Notes under the pieces: generated by a model
What the model saw: only the letters and a program-made list of their open reading frames with translations
What the model was told of the DNA's origin: nothing
Databases searched by the model: none
In this document: one piece after another, positions 1 to 8,020 of the stretch
Layout: every line of letters starts with the position of its first letter
How positions within the stretch are numbered: the stretch's first letter is position 1
Source: Oribacterium sp. KHPX15
GTDB lineage: Bacteria; Bacillota; Clostridia; Lachnospirales; Lachnospiraceae
NCBI RefSeq assembly: GCF_900107835.1
Contig: NZ_FNRG01000003.1
Coordinates: 1-64,000, forward strand
Length of the DNA stretch: 64,000 bases
Reading direction: 5' to 3'
Position numbers and translations under genes: made by a program

Positions 1-359
1 GTATGAGGGATACCCGGTTTCTCGCCGACAGGATTGGCATTCCAGTTGGCAAGATTGGATTTATAGGAAGACACTTTTCCAAAAGCGGATGCAATAGCGG
101 CTCTTCGTAAATAACATGGAAATTTATACAGGTATCCGGAAAAATCATACTTCGTTGCAGGGCGAGCCTTTGTTCTCAGAGAAACGCTTTCACAAAAGTT
201 GACGGCATCTTTTGAATTAGAACATTTAGAAGCGTCTTTCCATTCGTTAAGGCATACATTGATATAAAAATCGACAGCACGACAATAAAGCCTTGCTGTG
301 TCGTCGAAGGCTTTAGAGCTTTGCTTGATTCGGCTTTTATACAATGTATGGATTTTCAT
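1..359 (-). CDS. tnpB: TnpB-like IS200/IS605 accessory protein, N-terminal part (cut by window edge)
   Basis: The reverse strand reads a continuous frame from an ATG at 359 to the window edge, about 119 residues. It begins MKIHTLYKSRI and contains LRTKARPATKYDF and LRRAAIASAFGKVSSY, which resemble the N-terminal region of TnpB/OrfB proteins of IS605-family elements. The ATG shares one base with the TAA stop of the transposase gene, so the two are translationally coupled. TnpB is an RNA-guided nuclease not needed for transposition itself. The catalytic RuvC part would lie outside the window, so intactness cannot be judged. Confidence 0.75.
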   Translation of the reverse strand, partial: MKIHTLYKSRIKQSSKAFDDTARLYCRAVDFYINVCLNEWKDASKCSNSKDAVNFCESVSLRTKARPATKYDFSGYLYKFPCYLRRAAIASAFGKVSSYKSNLANWNANPVGEKPGIPH

Positions 360-787
360 TAACGCTCTTTTTGTGAATTGATATAGTTTATGATCTGTTC
401 TCTACTGCGGTCGCTTACAGTGACCACACAATATGACGGGTTCCACAGATGTCCGCCCCAAAGTTTTGTTTTGATCTCCGGATGTGAAAGGAACATCCAT
501 CTCGCAGTGTTACCTTTAAGGATCTTTAACATACGTGGGATTTCGAATTGTGGCGAACAATCCACCAGCATATGTACATGATCAGGCATTATCTCCATGG
601 CTGTGATTGTAAATTTATAGTCTTCTGCCATGGATTGCAGATAAGCCTTGATATCATCGCTGATACCACCCGTCAGAACTTTACGTCTGTACTTGGTACA
701 CCAGACAATATGATACTGCAAGGAATAAATGTAACCCCTACCATATGTCAGGTCATTTTTGTTCGGTAAATCAAATATATTATCCAT
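359..787 (-). CDS. tnpA: IS200/IS605-family transposase TnpA (Y1 HUH)
   Basis: This 142-residue protein has the usual TnpA length. It shows the start region YHIVWCTKYRRKVL, the HUH metal-binding motif in PDHVHMLV (His70 and His72) and the single catalytic tyrosine near the end in INYINSQ (Tyr135). These enzymes move single-stranded DNA by cutting at hairpin ends with a 5'-phosphotyrosine intermediate. The tnpB-like gene follows with a one-base overlap. All key residues are visible, so the element could be active if its ends are intact. Confidence 0.93.
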   Translation of the reverse strand: MDNIFDLPNKNDLTYGRGYIYSLQYHIVWCTKYRRKVLTGGISDDIKAYLQSMAEDYKFTITAMEIMPDHVHMLVDCSPQFEIPRMLKILKGNTARWMFLSHPEIKTKLWGGHLWNPSYCVVTVSDRSREQIINYINSQKER

Positions 788-837
788 ACGTTTATGATAC
801 CATATGTATAAAGAAATCGCAACTTCCCAACAAAAAA

Positions 838-877
838 GCCGCCTAACTCACGACTAAAGTCACGAGAATGCGGCGGC
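838..877. repeat. Subterminal hairpin at IS left end
   Basis: GCCGCC at 838-843 pairs with GGCGGC at 872-877. Inside, CTC pairs with GAG and GACT with AGTC around a two-base loop. Imperfect hairpins of this kind are what TnpA binds at IS200/IS605 ends. Confidence 0.6.
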
Positions 878-1023
878 AATTTTTCAAGGCATTGGCAAAG
901 GGTGTGACAAATGCCCTGAATCCGGGAGTTGTAAGGGCATCTTCAGAAAAGTTTCTCTGCAGCCTTACTGTAGTTCATCTCCGAACACAGAGTCTGGAAT
1001 ATAATTATCTGCTGGATGGTCAT
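871..1023 (-). pseudogene. LysR-family regulator remnant, truncated at the IS
   Basis: On the minus strand an ATG at 1023 follows a good AGGAG site and opens MTIQQIIIFQTLCSEMNYSK then AAEKLF before a TGA. This is the typical first half of a LysR helix-turn-helix. In another frame the next bases read TTPGFRAFVTPFANALKN, which resembles the later part of the same domain. The gene therefore carries an internal deletion and frameshift and then ends at the IS hairpin. It sat divergent to the flavoprotein gene at 1282, the usual place for its regulator. Confidence 0.65.
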
Positions 1024-1127
1024 GGATTTCTCCTGTCAATCAAAACGCAAGCAGAACTTGCAGTATATCTAAAGAATACTTACTTTTAGTAATGCTGTAA
1101 AGATGGTATCGTCCATATAAATAACAA

Positions 1128-1186
1128 GGGACAGAATTCCACCGGGGACGTTTCTCACCGGCGAAAACTGTCCCAGGTGGAATTCT
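1128..1186. repeat. Nested inverted repeat containing GAATTCCACC
   Basis: AGAATTCCACC (1133-1143) is mirrored exactly by GGTGGAATTCT (1176-1186), and GGGACA (1128-1133) by TGTCCC (1169-1174). A 16-base piece (1170-1185) recurs inverted at 10998-11013, downstream of the second flavoprotein gene. No coding role is seen; it may be a dispersed repeat unit or an RNA hairpin upstream of the flavoprotein gene. Confidence 0.6.
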
Positions 1187-1281
1187 ACAGAAATGCTCGA
1201 AGGAGTATATGTAGAACATAGAAAAAAGACAGCGAGTTATTGTAGCGGGAAAATAAAACAGGTTTAATGTAGGAGGAAATC

Positions 1282-3369
1282 ATGGCAAAGAATATTGTAT
1301 CAAGAAGGGACTTTGTGAAGGGACTTGGAGCAAGTCTTGCATCCATTGCGGTTGCGGGACTTTACGGCTGTACAAATCAGGATGTGCCGTCTGCGGAATC
1401 CACGGCTTCGGCGACTACGGAAGCGGCCTCTTCAGTGGCTGCAGCGGCGGCAGAGACATTGGCAGAAACAGAGCTTGCAAAGGAAGCGCTTAATGCTGCG
1501 ACTAAGTCACTCAGCTATACCCCGGGAACTTATGAAGCTGTTGCAAGAGGCATGGCAAGTGACGTGAAGGTTATCATGACCTTTGATGCACAGAGCATTA
1601 CCGATATAAAGATTGATGTGTCCGGTGAGACAGAGAATATCGGTGCAGCTATCGGGGATGAAATGTCCGGGAAGGTGATGGCTGCTCAGGGCGCAGACAT
1701 TGACGGTGTTTCAGGTGCCACAGTTACCAGCAACGCTATAAAGACTGCGGTTCTTGACTGTATGTCTCAGGCTTCCGGTCAGGAAATCACTCTTTCGGAT
1801 GTTGCTACGGAAGGTAGTGCACAGGACTGGCTTGGAGAAGCACCGGAAGTAGCAGAGTTCGATATAAAGGAAACCGTTGACTGTGAGGTTCTGGTTGTGG
1901 GAGCAGGCTCCTCGGGACTTTTTGCTGCGGCAGCTGCGGCTGAGAAGGGTGCAAAAACCATCCTTATCGAGAAGTTTGAGCATGATAAGGCTTCCGGAAT
2001 CCGTGACACTATGGCTGCCTGCGATTCAACAGAGCAGAAGGAGGACGGTCACAATGTCGATAAGAATGAGGCTATCAAGTATATCTGTGACTGGAGCCAG
2101 GGGTATGCAAAGCGTGATATCGTAAAGGTATGGGCGGACCGTTCCGGTGAGACCATGGACTGGTTCAGGGATGTGCTCAATCAGGGCGGCATGGAGTTCC
2201 GTCATGAGTTTGATGATGACAGTCTTCCGTCAAACTACAAGTTCCTTGAGGTAGGCCACAGCGTTCAGTATGACGATACCTATTATGAGCAGCAGACCAT
2301 GGATAAGGTTCTCGAGTATGCAGAGGCTAAGGGTCTTGAAACCAGATATCAGGTCAATATGATAAAGCTTGAAAAGAATGATGCCGGTCGTGTAACAGGT
2401 CTCATCGCAACCGATAAGGACGGAAATTATGTTCGTTACAATGCTTCCAAGGGCGTTATCATCGCAACCGGAGGATACAGTGCAGATGAGGATATGCTGA
2501 GACAGCTTCAGCCCTGGACTCTGGAACAGACATGTGTGAACTATTCAAAACCGGGAGCTAAGGGCAGCGGAATCAAGGCTTGTCTCTGGGCAGGTGCGGT
2601 AATGGATACCACACATACATCCATGATTTTTGAGCGTGGTGCCATCAAGCCTGATGAAGTTGGTAAGGCAGGAGAGCCCACAAGAGGTGCGCTTTTCTGG
2701 ATGGGATCTCAGCCCTTCCTTAAAGTAAATCTTAACGGACAGCGTTTCATGAATGAGTCACAGCCCTATGACTATATCATGCATCAGGCAGCTCAGGAGC
2801 CATTCCACACCTACTGTGAAGTTTGGGACAGTAAGTATACAGAGGACTGCCGGAGATTTGAGACTCACGGATGCAGCAGACTTTACGAGCACAAGAACGG
2901 AACAGCTCCTGTATTCACCATGGATATGGTAGTGGATATGAATGAGGGTCTTATCAATGACGGTTTCATCGTTAAGGCTGATACTATAGAAGAGCTTGCT
3001 GAAAAGCTTGGAATCCCGACTGATAACTTTAAAGCTACCGTGGATCGCTACAATGAACTCTTTGAAAAGGGTGAGGACGAGGATTACGGAAAGGAAGGCT
3101 TCAGACTTTCTTCCATGAAGGAGGCTCCTTTCTACGGTGTTCGTCAGGCCGGAGGATATCTCATCTGTTCTCTTGACGGTATCAAAGTTGACCGGAACAT
3201 GCATGCTCTCGGTCAGGACTTTAAACCAATCGAAGGTCTCTTTGTTGTCGGTAATGATGCCGGCGGATATTACAATGGCAGCTATCCAAATTACCTCGCC
3301 GGAACTCAGGCAGGAAGAATCGCAACCTTCGGAAGACTTGCAGGACAGCTCGCAGCTGAAGGAAAATAA
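1282..3369 (+). CDS. Tat-exported FMN-binding/FAD-dependent reductase lipoprotein, fumarate-reductase-like
   Basis: This 695-residue protein has a twin-arginine signal SRRDFVK at residues 7-13 and a lipobox ending at Cys30 (GLYGC). An Ala/Glu/Thr-rich linker follows. The FMN_bind domain (about 60-165) holds VSGAT with Thr147 as the likely covalent FMN site. An FAD_binding_2 domain starts at about 200 with VVGAGSSG. Such proteins act outside the membrane as respiratory reductases of unsaturated acids. Where typical fumarate reductases have a His-containing GGL segment and HGxNRLGG, this one has GGYLICSLDGI and YYNGSYPNYLAG, so the substrate is probably not fumarate. The AGGAGG site fits the start. 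The adjacent LysR gene is broken, so regulation may have changed. Confidence 0.85.
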   Translation: MAKNIVSRRDFVKGLGASLASIAVAGLYGCTNQDVPSAESTASATTEAASSVAAAAAETLAETELAKEALNAATKSLSYTPGTYEAVARGMASDVKVIMTFDAQSITDIKIDVSGETENIGAAIGDEMSGKVMAAQGADIDGVSGATVTSNAIKTAVLDCMSQASGQEITLSDVATEGSAQDWLGEAPEVAEFDIKETVDCEVLVVGAGSSGLFAAAAAAEKGAKTILIEKFEHDKASGIRDTMAACDSTEQKEDGHNVDKNEAIKYICDWSQGYAKRDIVKVWADRSGETMDWFRDVLNQGGMEFRHEFDDDSLPSNYKFLEVGHSVQYDDTYYEQQTMDKVLEYAEAKGLETRYQVNMIKLEKNDAGRVTGLIATDKDGNYVRYNASKGVIIATGGYSADEDMLRQLQPWTLEQTCVNYSKPGAKGSGIKACLWAGAVMDTTHTSMIFERGAIKPDEVGKAGEPTRGALFWMGSQPFLKVNLNGQRFMNESQPYDYIMHQAAQEPFHTYCEVWDSKYTEDCRRFETHGCSRLYEHKNGTAPVFTMDMVVDMNEGLINDGFIVKADTIEELAEKLGIPTDNFKATVDRYNELFEKGEDEDYGKEGFRLSSMKEAPFYGVRQAGGYLICSLDGIKVDRNMHALGQDFKPIEGLFVVGNDAGGYYNGSYPNYLAGTQAGRIATFGRLAGQLAAEGK

Positions 3370-3390
3370 TTTTTTTAGAAGATTTGCAGG

Positions 3391-3427
3391 GGAACACCGA
3401 AGGAGAAATTCGGTGTTCCTTATTTTG
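3391..3427 (+). terminator. Intrinsic terminator after flavoprotein gene
   Basis: GGAACACCGAA (3391-3401) pairs with TTCGGTGTTCC (3409-3419), a perfect 11-bp stem with a 7-nt loop, followed by TTATTTTG. Confidence 0.85.
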
Positions 3428-3520
3428 TAATAACAGGGTATCAGATAATACTTTCAAATAATGGATAAATACTTTATACTTTGAAAATGTTCATATATTA
3501 AAGAGAAAATGAGGTATCAA

Positions 3521-4477
3521 ATGAAGATAGCAGTAACTTATGAGGATGGTCAGGTGTTCCAGCATTTTGGAAAGACCAAAGAGTTTAAGCTCTATACGGT
3601 AGAGGATGGAAAGGTTGTTTCAAGTGAAATTCTTGGATCCGGCACAGCAGGACATGAGGCTCTTGCAGGTGTACTGAAGGATGCTAAGGTTGAAACATTA
3701 ATCTGCGGTGGACTCGGAGGTGGTGCACAGGCTGCTCTTGCAGAAATGGGCATCAAGGTTATTTCGGGAGCAGCCGGAAATACAGATGAAGCTGTTGAGG
3801 AGTACCTTGCAGGAAATCTGGTTTCCCAGGGTGTAAACTGTGACCATCATGGGGAAGATCACCATCACGGTGAAGGCCATCATTGCGGACATCATTATCA
3901 TAATGAAGAGAGTGAAGAAGCAAGTGGCTGCGGCTGTGGACACCACGATGAAGAAGGATGTGACTGCGGAGATGATTGTGAAGGCGATTGCGGTGGATGT
4001 GGCGGCGGATGCTGCGGCGGTAGTCGTGAAATGAGCATCATTTACGAGGGTAAGAATGCCGGTAAGTCAGTAAGCGTTCACTACACAGGAACCCTTGACG
4101 ACGGAAGCAAGTTTGATTCATCTTATGACCGCAATCAGCCATTATCCTTTATTGCCGGTGTCGGCATGATGATCCCTGGATTTGACATGGCAGTAGTGGA
4201 TATGGAAGTCGGAGAAAGCAGAAGCATTCACATCGAGCCTGCAGATGCATACGGCGAGTACAACGAAAAGAAGTTAGTCACCATAAATGTTTCGGAAATT
4301 CCCGGAGCTGAGAGCCTTGAGATCGGACAGGATGTAATGCTCATGAACGAAATGGGAATGCGTTTCCCGGTTACAGTAAAAGAGAAGACTCCAGAGACTG
4401 TTACATTCGACGGTAACCATAGACTTGCGGGAAAAGCGCTGAATTTCGACATTACACTGTTGGAAGTGGCTGAATAA
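3521..4477 (+). CDS. NifX/NifB-type (DIMCO) domain fused to a SlyD-like FKBP prolyl isomerase through a His/Cys-rich linker
   Basis: Start chosen at 3521 (MKIAVTYEDG) because GAGGT lies just upstream and family members begin there; an ATG at 3509 is possible. Residues 1-110 match the dinitrogenase iron-molybdenum cofactor-binding fold (KIAVTYEDGQVFQHFGKTKE; LICGGLGGGAQAAL). Residues about 115-170 are packed with His and Cys and look metal-binding. Residues 175-318 form a SlyD-type FKBP with its inserted flap (SVHYTGTLDDGSKFDSS; PGFDMAVVDM). In SlyD the metal-binding tail is C-terminal; here it links two domains. Cytoplasmic; a role in metal cofactor handling is inferred. It is a single gene between two terminators. 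Confidence 0.85.
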   Translation: MKIAVTYEDGQVFQHFGKTKEFKLYTVEDGKVVSSEILGSGTAGHEALAGVLKDAKVETLICGGLGGGAQAALAEMGIKVISGAAGNTDEAVEEYLAGNLVSQGVNCDHHGEDHHHGEGHHCGHHYHNEESEEASGCGCGHHDEEGCDCGDDCEGDCGGCGGGCCGGSREMSIIYEGKNAGKSVSVHYTGTLDDGSKFDSSYDRNQPLSFIAGVGMMIPGFDMAVVDMEVGESRSIHIEPADAYGEYNEKKLVTINVSEIPGAESLEIGQDVMLMNEMGMRFPVTVKEKTPETVTFDGNHRLAGKALNFDITLLEVAE

Positions 4478-4508
4478 TGATTAATGAAAAAGAATACTAT
4501 TGTATTCA

Positions 4509-4545
4509 CCCGCGGCGGATAATGATCTGCCGCGGGCTTTTTTTC
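4509..4545 (+). terminator. Intrinsic terminator
   Basis: CCCGCGGCGGAT (4509-4520) pairs with ATCTGCCGCGGG (4525-4536) with one mismatch, followed by CTTTTTTTC. Confidence 0.9.
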
Positions 4546-4711
4546 TCAAAATTTTAATAGTAATTTATTATCGATTACACATGCGTTAACTCGTTACATA
4601 TTGAAAGTATTGTAATGTATTTCAGTTGACGGGTATATATTGTATACTTGTAGTAGTTTTGTTAATGAATCTGAACATACGGGGGCGTGACCTGCAAGTC
4701 ACACGGGAATT

Positions 4712-5083
4712 ATGACGGACGAAAACATTGAAACAAAAGAAAATGAAAAGTTGATAAAGAATGAGATAGAAAAGGTTCAGGCGCTGCTGGAGCCCTATGG
4801 CTTTTCTTTTTTTGAGCTTGCTGTCTGTTTTCCGAAGGGAGCCAAGGCTAAGGGGGCTGTCGCCGATTCGGTGGCAGTACTGGTTGAAAATCCAGCCTTC
4901 TTTTCCATGATGAGATCAAATCTCGAGCTTCCAATGAAGGAGCTTGTAAAATACAGTGGAGCGCCAAGGAAGATTATCGAGAAACACAGGAAATATATCA
5001 TTGCGGCGGCGGAGATACTGAACGGAGAGTTTCCGGAGCTTGGAGAATATTTTTCATATATCAGTAAAGTTATCAGGAAATAA
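4712..5083 (+). CDS. Stand-alone SigI C-terminal-type protein
   Basis: This 123-residue protein aligns by eye with the C-terminal domain of SigI sigma factors: an EPYGFSFFELAVCFPKG stretch, then LPMKELVKYSGAPRKIIEKH and RKYIIAAAEILNGEFPEL, the predicted DNA-binding helix-turn-helix. SigI is normally about 250 residues with an N-terminal region-2 domain that binds core polymerase. That half is missing and no coding trace of it is seen in the 165 bases upstream. The next gene is an RsgI-type anti-sigma, so the pair keeps the usual SigI-RsgI order. It could be a truncated SigI, a DNA-binding partner or a regulator. The ribosome site is weak (ACGGGAATT). A TTGACG at 4626 may be a -35 but no good -10 follows. 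Confidence 0.7.
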   Translation: MTDENIETKENEKLIKNEIEKVQALLEPYGFSFFELAVCFPKGAKAKGAVADSVAVLVENPAFFSMMRSNLELPMKELVKYSGAPRKIIEKHRKYIIAAAEILNGEFPELGEYFSYISKVIRK

Positions 5084-5174
5084 CCGATAATACTATAAAT
5101 CTGTTTCGGGAAAATACGGATTGGATATATGAATGAAATGTTTAAATGACATAGAAAACAGGAAGTGATGATAC

Positions 5175-6521
5175 ATGAAAGCAGTAGTTCTGGAAGTTAA
5201 AAACGGTAAGGCGGCGGTTCTCAAGAAGAACGGTGACATTATCAGAATAAAACAGAATGAGTTACAGGCGGGGGATACCATCGATATTGTCGGGACCACC
5301 CGCGGTACAGGAGCCGGACCGATTGCGGCAGAGATATTGAAACGTCTCGTGGCAGCAGCATTTATGGTGGTGGTTCTGACCTTTGTGGTCTGGTATACCT
5401 ACAACGCGGCATTTGCGGTTTCCTATGTGTCTGTGGATGTAAATCCATCACTGGAGTTCTCATTAAACCGTTTTAACCGAGTTATAAAGGTTTATTCGGT
5501 AAACGACGAAGCCATCACCTTGGAAAAAGAACTGGAAACAAAACATCTTATAGGTAATACTCTGGGGCAGGCGCTCAAAAAGACAGTCGAGGTTATGGAG
5601 GAGCAGGGGCTTTTTGCTGATTCAAAAAACAATGCGACATCAGGAACGGGCAAAGGTGATACAGCAGGGAAAGAAGCGACCAAAGATAAAATATCCGGGA
5701 ACGGGAAAAATACATCGACAGCATGTATCCTTCTCAATGTCTCGGGATCGGAACCTGAAAGAACCGGGCTGCTTGTAGATGAGATAAAAGAAAGTCTCAA
5801 TGAAATTTCAGGAATGACCAATGTGACTACCAATTCGGACAGCAACGGAACCGGCAGCAGTTATTATCTGATAAACACGGCTGATCTTACAGAACATAAT
5901 ATGGCGTCCAATCTTTCGATATCCACGGGAAGGTATCAGGCGATACGTACCGTTGAGGCAAGAAATTCCGTCAGAACATCCGATAAGACGGATACAGCGG
6001 CGGTAGAAAAAAGAGCGTCAGAGATACAGATTGACAAGAGTCTTGCGGAACGCTATAAGGAGGCATCCGTAGAGGATCTCATGAAGGGCGTCGGTGCCGT
6101 AAAGGGTACGTACAAGGCACCCGAATTAAAGAAAGATGACGGCAAGGTATCCATCAGTAACCTTGACATCCAGTATGAGACTCATGAATCTGTTGAAGGC
6201 TTTGAGCCGGAGACGGTTCCCGAAATGTATGATGTAAACGGAAACCTCATTACAGGTGACTGGGCTGAGATGGAAACATTACCGGAACAGTCTTTCGGTG
6301 AAGATCCGATAGAAGCTGCGGCAGAGATAAATGAAGGATATAATGCAGATTCAGAAGGCAATGACGTTCCCGCAGGTTCTGCAGGAAATGAAAATGCCTA
6401 TGAGTTCGGTCCTTCAAGAGGAGATACTTCTGTCACTGTTCCTGAAACAACAGTTGACCAGGGAACTATATCCCCGGGACCCCAGGTTCCCGTTGGTCCG
6501 TGGATGCAGATTCCATATTAA
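5175..6521 (+). CDS. RsgI-type transmembrane anti-sigma factor
   Basis: Residues 1-50 (MKAVVLEVKNGKAAVLKKNG) are the RsgI_N cytoplasmic domain that holds SigI. One membrane helix spans about 57-80. The conserved juxtamembrane block SVDVNPSLEFSLNRFNRVIK follows, then a roughly 340-residue extracellular part with low-complexity linkers and a Pro-rich tail ending PGPQVPVGPWMQIPY. No recognisable carbohydrate-binding module is visible, unlike clostridial RsgI sensors of polysaccharides. AGGAAG precedes the ATG. It lies 91 bases after the SigI-like gene and probably shares its transcript. What signal the outer part senses cannot be read from sequence. Confidence 0.85.
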   Translation: MKAVVLEVKNGKAAVLKKNGDIIRIKQNELQAGDTIDIVGTTRGTGAGPIAAEILKRLVAAAFMVVVLTFVVWYTYNAAFAVSYVSVDVNPSLEFSLNRFNRVIKVYSVNDEAITLEKELETKHLIGNTLGQALKKTVEVMEEQGLFADSKNNATSGTGKGDTAGKEATKDKISGNGKNTSTACILLNVSGSEPERTGLLVDEIKESLNEISGMTNVTTNSDSNGTGSSYYLINTADLTEHNMASNLSISTGRYQAIRTVEARNSVRTSDKTDTAAVEKRASEIQIDKSLAERYKEASVEDLMKGVGAVKGTYKAPELKKDDGKVSISNLDIQYETHESVEGFEPETVPEMYDVNGNLITGDWAEMETLPEQSFGEDPIEAAAEINEGYNADSEGNDVPAGSAGNENAYEFGPSRGDTSVTVPETTVDQGTISPGPQVPVGPWMQIPY

Positions 6522-6591
6522 ACTGAGATAAAAATTAATTTATAAAAAATTGCGCCGCCAGTTGAATCCGGAATATTGGATTTGCAAGTAA

Positions 6592-6655
6592 AACTCAGCC
6601 GGGTATAGGTAAGCCGGAGTCAATTGGCTCAGGTCTGTCTATACCCGGCTGAGTT
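6592..6655. terminator. Long bidirectional hairpin between convergent genes
   Basis: AACTCAGCCGGGTATAG (6592-6608) is mirrored perfectly by 6639-6655, a 17-bp stem with a 30-nt loop. It sits between the end of the RsgI gene and the end of the minus-strand GGDEF gene, so it probably ends both transcripts, although U-runs are weak. Confidence 0.65.
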
Positions 6656-6664
6656 GTTACCGGT

Positions 6665-7792
6665 TCATACTGGATTTCTTACGTTTTCTATCCCTTTTAT
6701 CGCGGTTTTGTTTTCATACATCAGGACATCCGCACGGTTAACGGCATCGAATACATCTTCCGAAGCATTTTTTGTGATTATACCGTAAGCAAAAGACATA
6801 TTAAATATGCCGTATTTTTCATCGGTATCCTTGCGCTTTTGGAGTTCTTCCAAAATGGATTTGCATTTTGTTAAGTCTTGTCCAAGAAATACAAACTCAT
6901 CACCGCCGGTTCGGTATAACCGTCCATAAGGTTCCAGTGCATCAGCTATGGTGCAGGCATTGGCCCTGAGATACTGGTCTCCGCTGTCGTGACCGAGACT
7001 GTCGTTTACAACCTTCAGATTATTGAGGTCTATGCTTGCGACCACCATATCTTCCTTGCCTGAGTTTTCAAGGGCAAAGTTTTTATAGGCTGTACGGTTT
7101 GGCAAACCTGTAACCGGATCACGTTTCAGGTCGAGGTTCAGGAACATGTAGTAAGTAAAGTTAAGACCTATAGCCATCAATATAGGTATGATCTCGCCCT
7201 GATAGGAAAAATCATAAAATATCACACCGGTAATGATCAAAGCCAGAAGCTGCTGCGCAGTGAGACGTTCGGTTCTTGTTGTACGGTATTTACCTACGAT
7301 TATGGAAAGGATTGTTGGTGAATAGATGATCAGGCACAGAATAGGGCGTAACCACCAGAGAGGTCCTTCTATATATTCACCTTCAGGGGTTACGCTGAAA
7401 TATACCGGATATATTAAATTCAGGAACATTTCCACAGCATAGATAACAGCCAGTAAGCCAACGAGCCTGCCCTTGGTGGAATTGAAAAACCTGACCTTAG
7501 TGCACTTTATAAAAAGGAATGGCATGATCATCACGCCCAAATAGATCAAAGTATAACACCATTCAAGAAACTGTTTATGTCCCCGACCATAAACACAATG
7601 TACAACGTTGGTTATGATCGATAAGATAATGATCTCAATTGAGCATAAGATGATTCCGCTTTTTATGGTTTTTTGTATTGTATGATCAGACTTCAGCTGG
7701 ATCAGTAAAAACACAATGGTCAGGATGGCAATCCAACAATTGAAGTTTAAATAACTGACGGCATATTCTATTGTTTCTCTTAAATTTGCCAT
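6665..7792 (-). CDS. Membrane diguanylate cyclase (multi-TM + GGDEF)
   Basis: The 375-residue protein has about six to seven hydrophobic helices in residues 10-205 and a GGDEF domain from about 215, with DPVTGLPNRTAYKNF at its start and an intact GGDEF in YRTGGDEFVFLG. It should make cyclic di-GMP from GTP on the inner face of the membrane. The RxxD inhibitory site expected five residues before GGDEF is absent (EPYG instead), so product inhibition may be weak. GGAGTG precedes the start. It is a lone gene, convergent with rsgI. Confidence 0.9.
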   Translation of the reverse strand: MANLRETIEYAVSYLNFNCWIAILTIVFLLIQLKSDHTIQKTIKSGIILCSIEIIILSIITNVVHCVYGRGHKQFLEWCYTLIYLGVMIMPFLFIKCTKVRFFNSTKGRLVGLLAVIYAVEMFLNLIYPVYFSVTPEGEYIEGPLWWLRPILCLIIYSPTILSIIVGKYRTTRTERLTAQQLLALIITGVIFYDFSYQGEIIPILMAIGLNFTYYMFLNLDLKRDPVTGLPNRTAYKNFALENSGKEDMVVASIDLNNLKVVNDSLGHDSGDQYLRANACTIADALEPYGRLYRTGGDEFVFLGQDLTKCKSILEELQKRKDTDEKYGIFNMSFAYGIITKNASEDVFDAVNRADVLMYENKTAIKGIENVRNPV

Positions 7793-7984
7793 GCTTTACA
7801 CTCCAAAAGGAAAAATTTTTTCATAAACAAACATGTCATTATCGGCTTTCCTGAATATGAGCCATTTAAAATACAATGATACCAATATTGCAGAGATTAT
7901 CTTTTGGAGAGAATCAAAACCCATGCAATAGAGCGTGGAAAATCATTGGATTTTCATAGTTTAATTGACTTTTAAAAGTTGTCG

Positions 7985-8020
7985 AGAGCCAGGCGGTAAG
8001 ATCTGGCTCTTTTATTTTTG
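7985..8020. terminator. Hairpin at 3' end of RpiR gene
   Basis: AGAGCCAG (7985-7992) pairs with CTGGCTCT (8003-8010). It lies immediately past the stop of the minus-strand RpiR gene. The T-run (8011-8019) is on the plus side, so termination on the minus strand is less sure. Confidence 0.5.

Larger units (their letters stand above)
1..877 (-). mobile_element. IS200/IS605-type insertion sequence (one end outside window)
   Basis: The element carries tnpA and the start of tnpB on the minus strand, with an imperfect hairpin beyond the start of tnpA at about 838-877 as the likely left end. IS605 elements have no terminal inverted repeats or target duplications, so the exact edge is not fixed. The broken LysR gene that begins right after the hairpin supports a border near 870-880. 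Confidence 0.7.

Noticed and set aside
390-769. Plus-strand frames inside the transposase region
   Set aside because: They are the antisense of tnpA, which has all catalytic motifs.
868-1089. 73-residue plus-strand frame near the IS
   Set aside because: It has no ribosome-binding site, begins inside the IS hairpin, and the opposite strand carries a recognisable LysR remnant.
4626-4654. Promoter before the SigI-like gene
   Set aside because: TTGACG is present but the best -10 at correct spacing (TGTAGT) is poor, and no SigI-type promoter pattern is clear.
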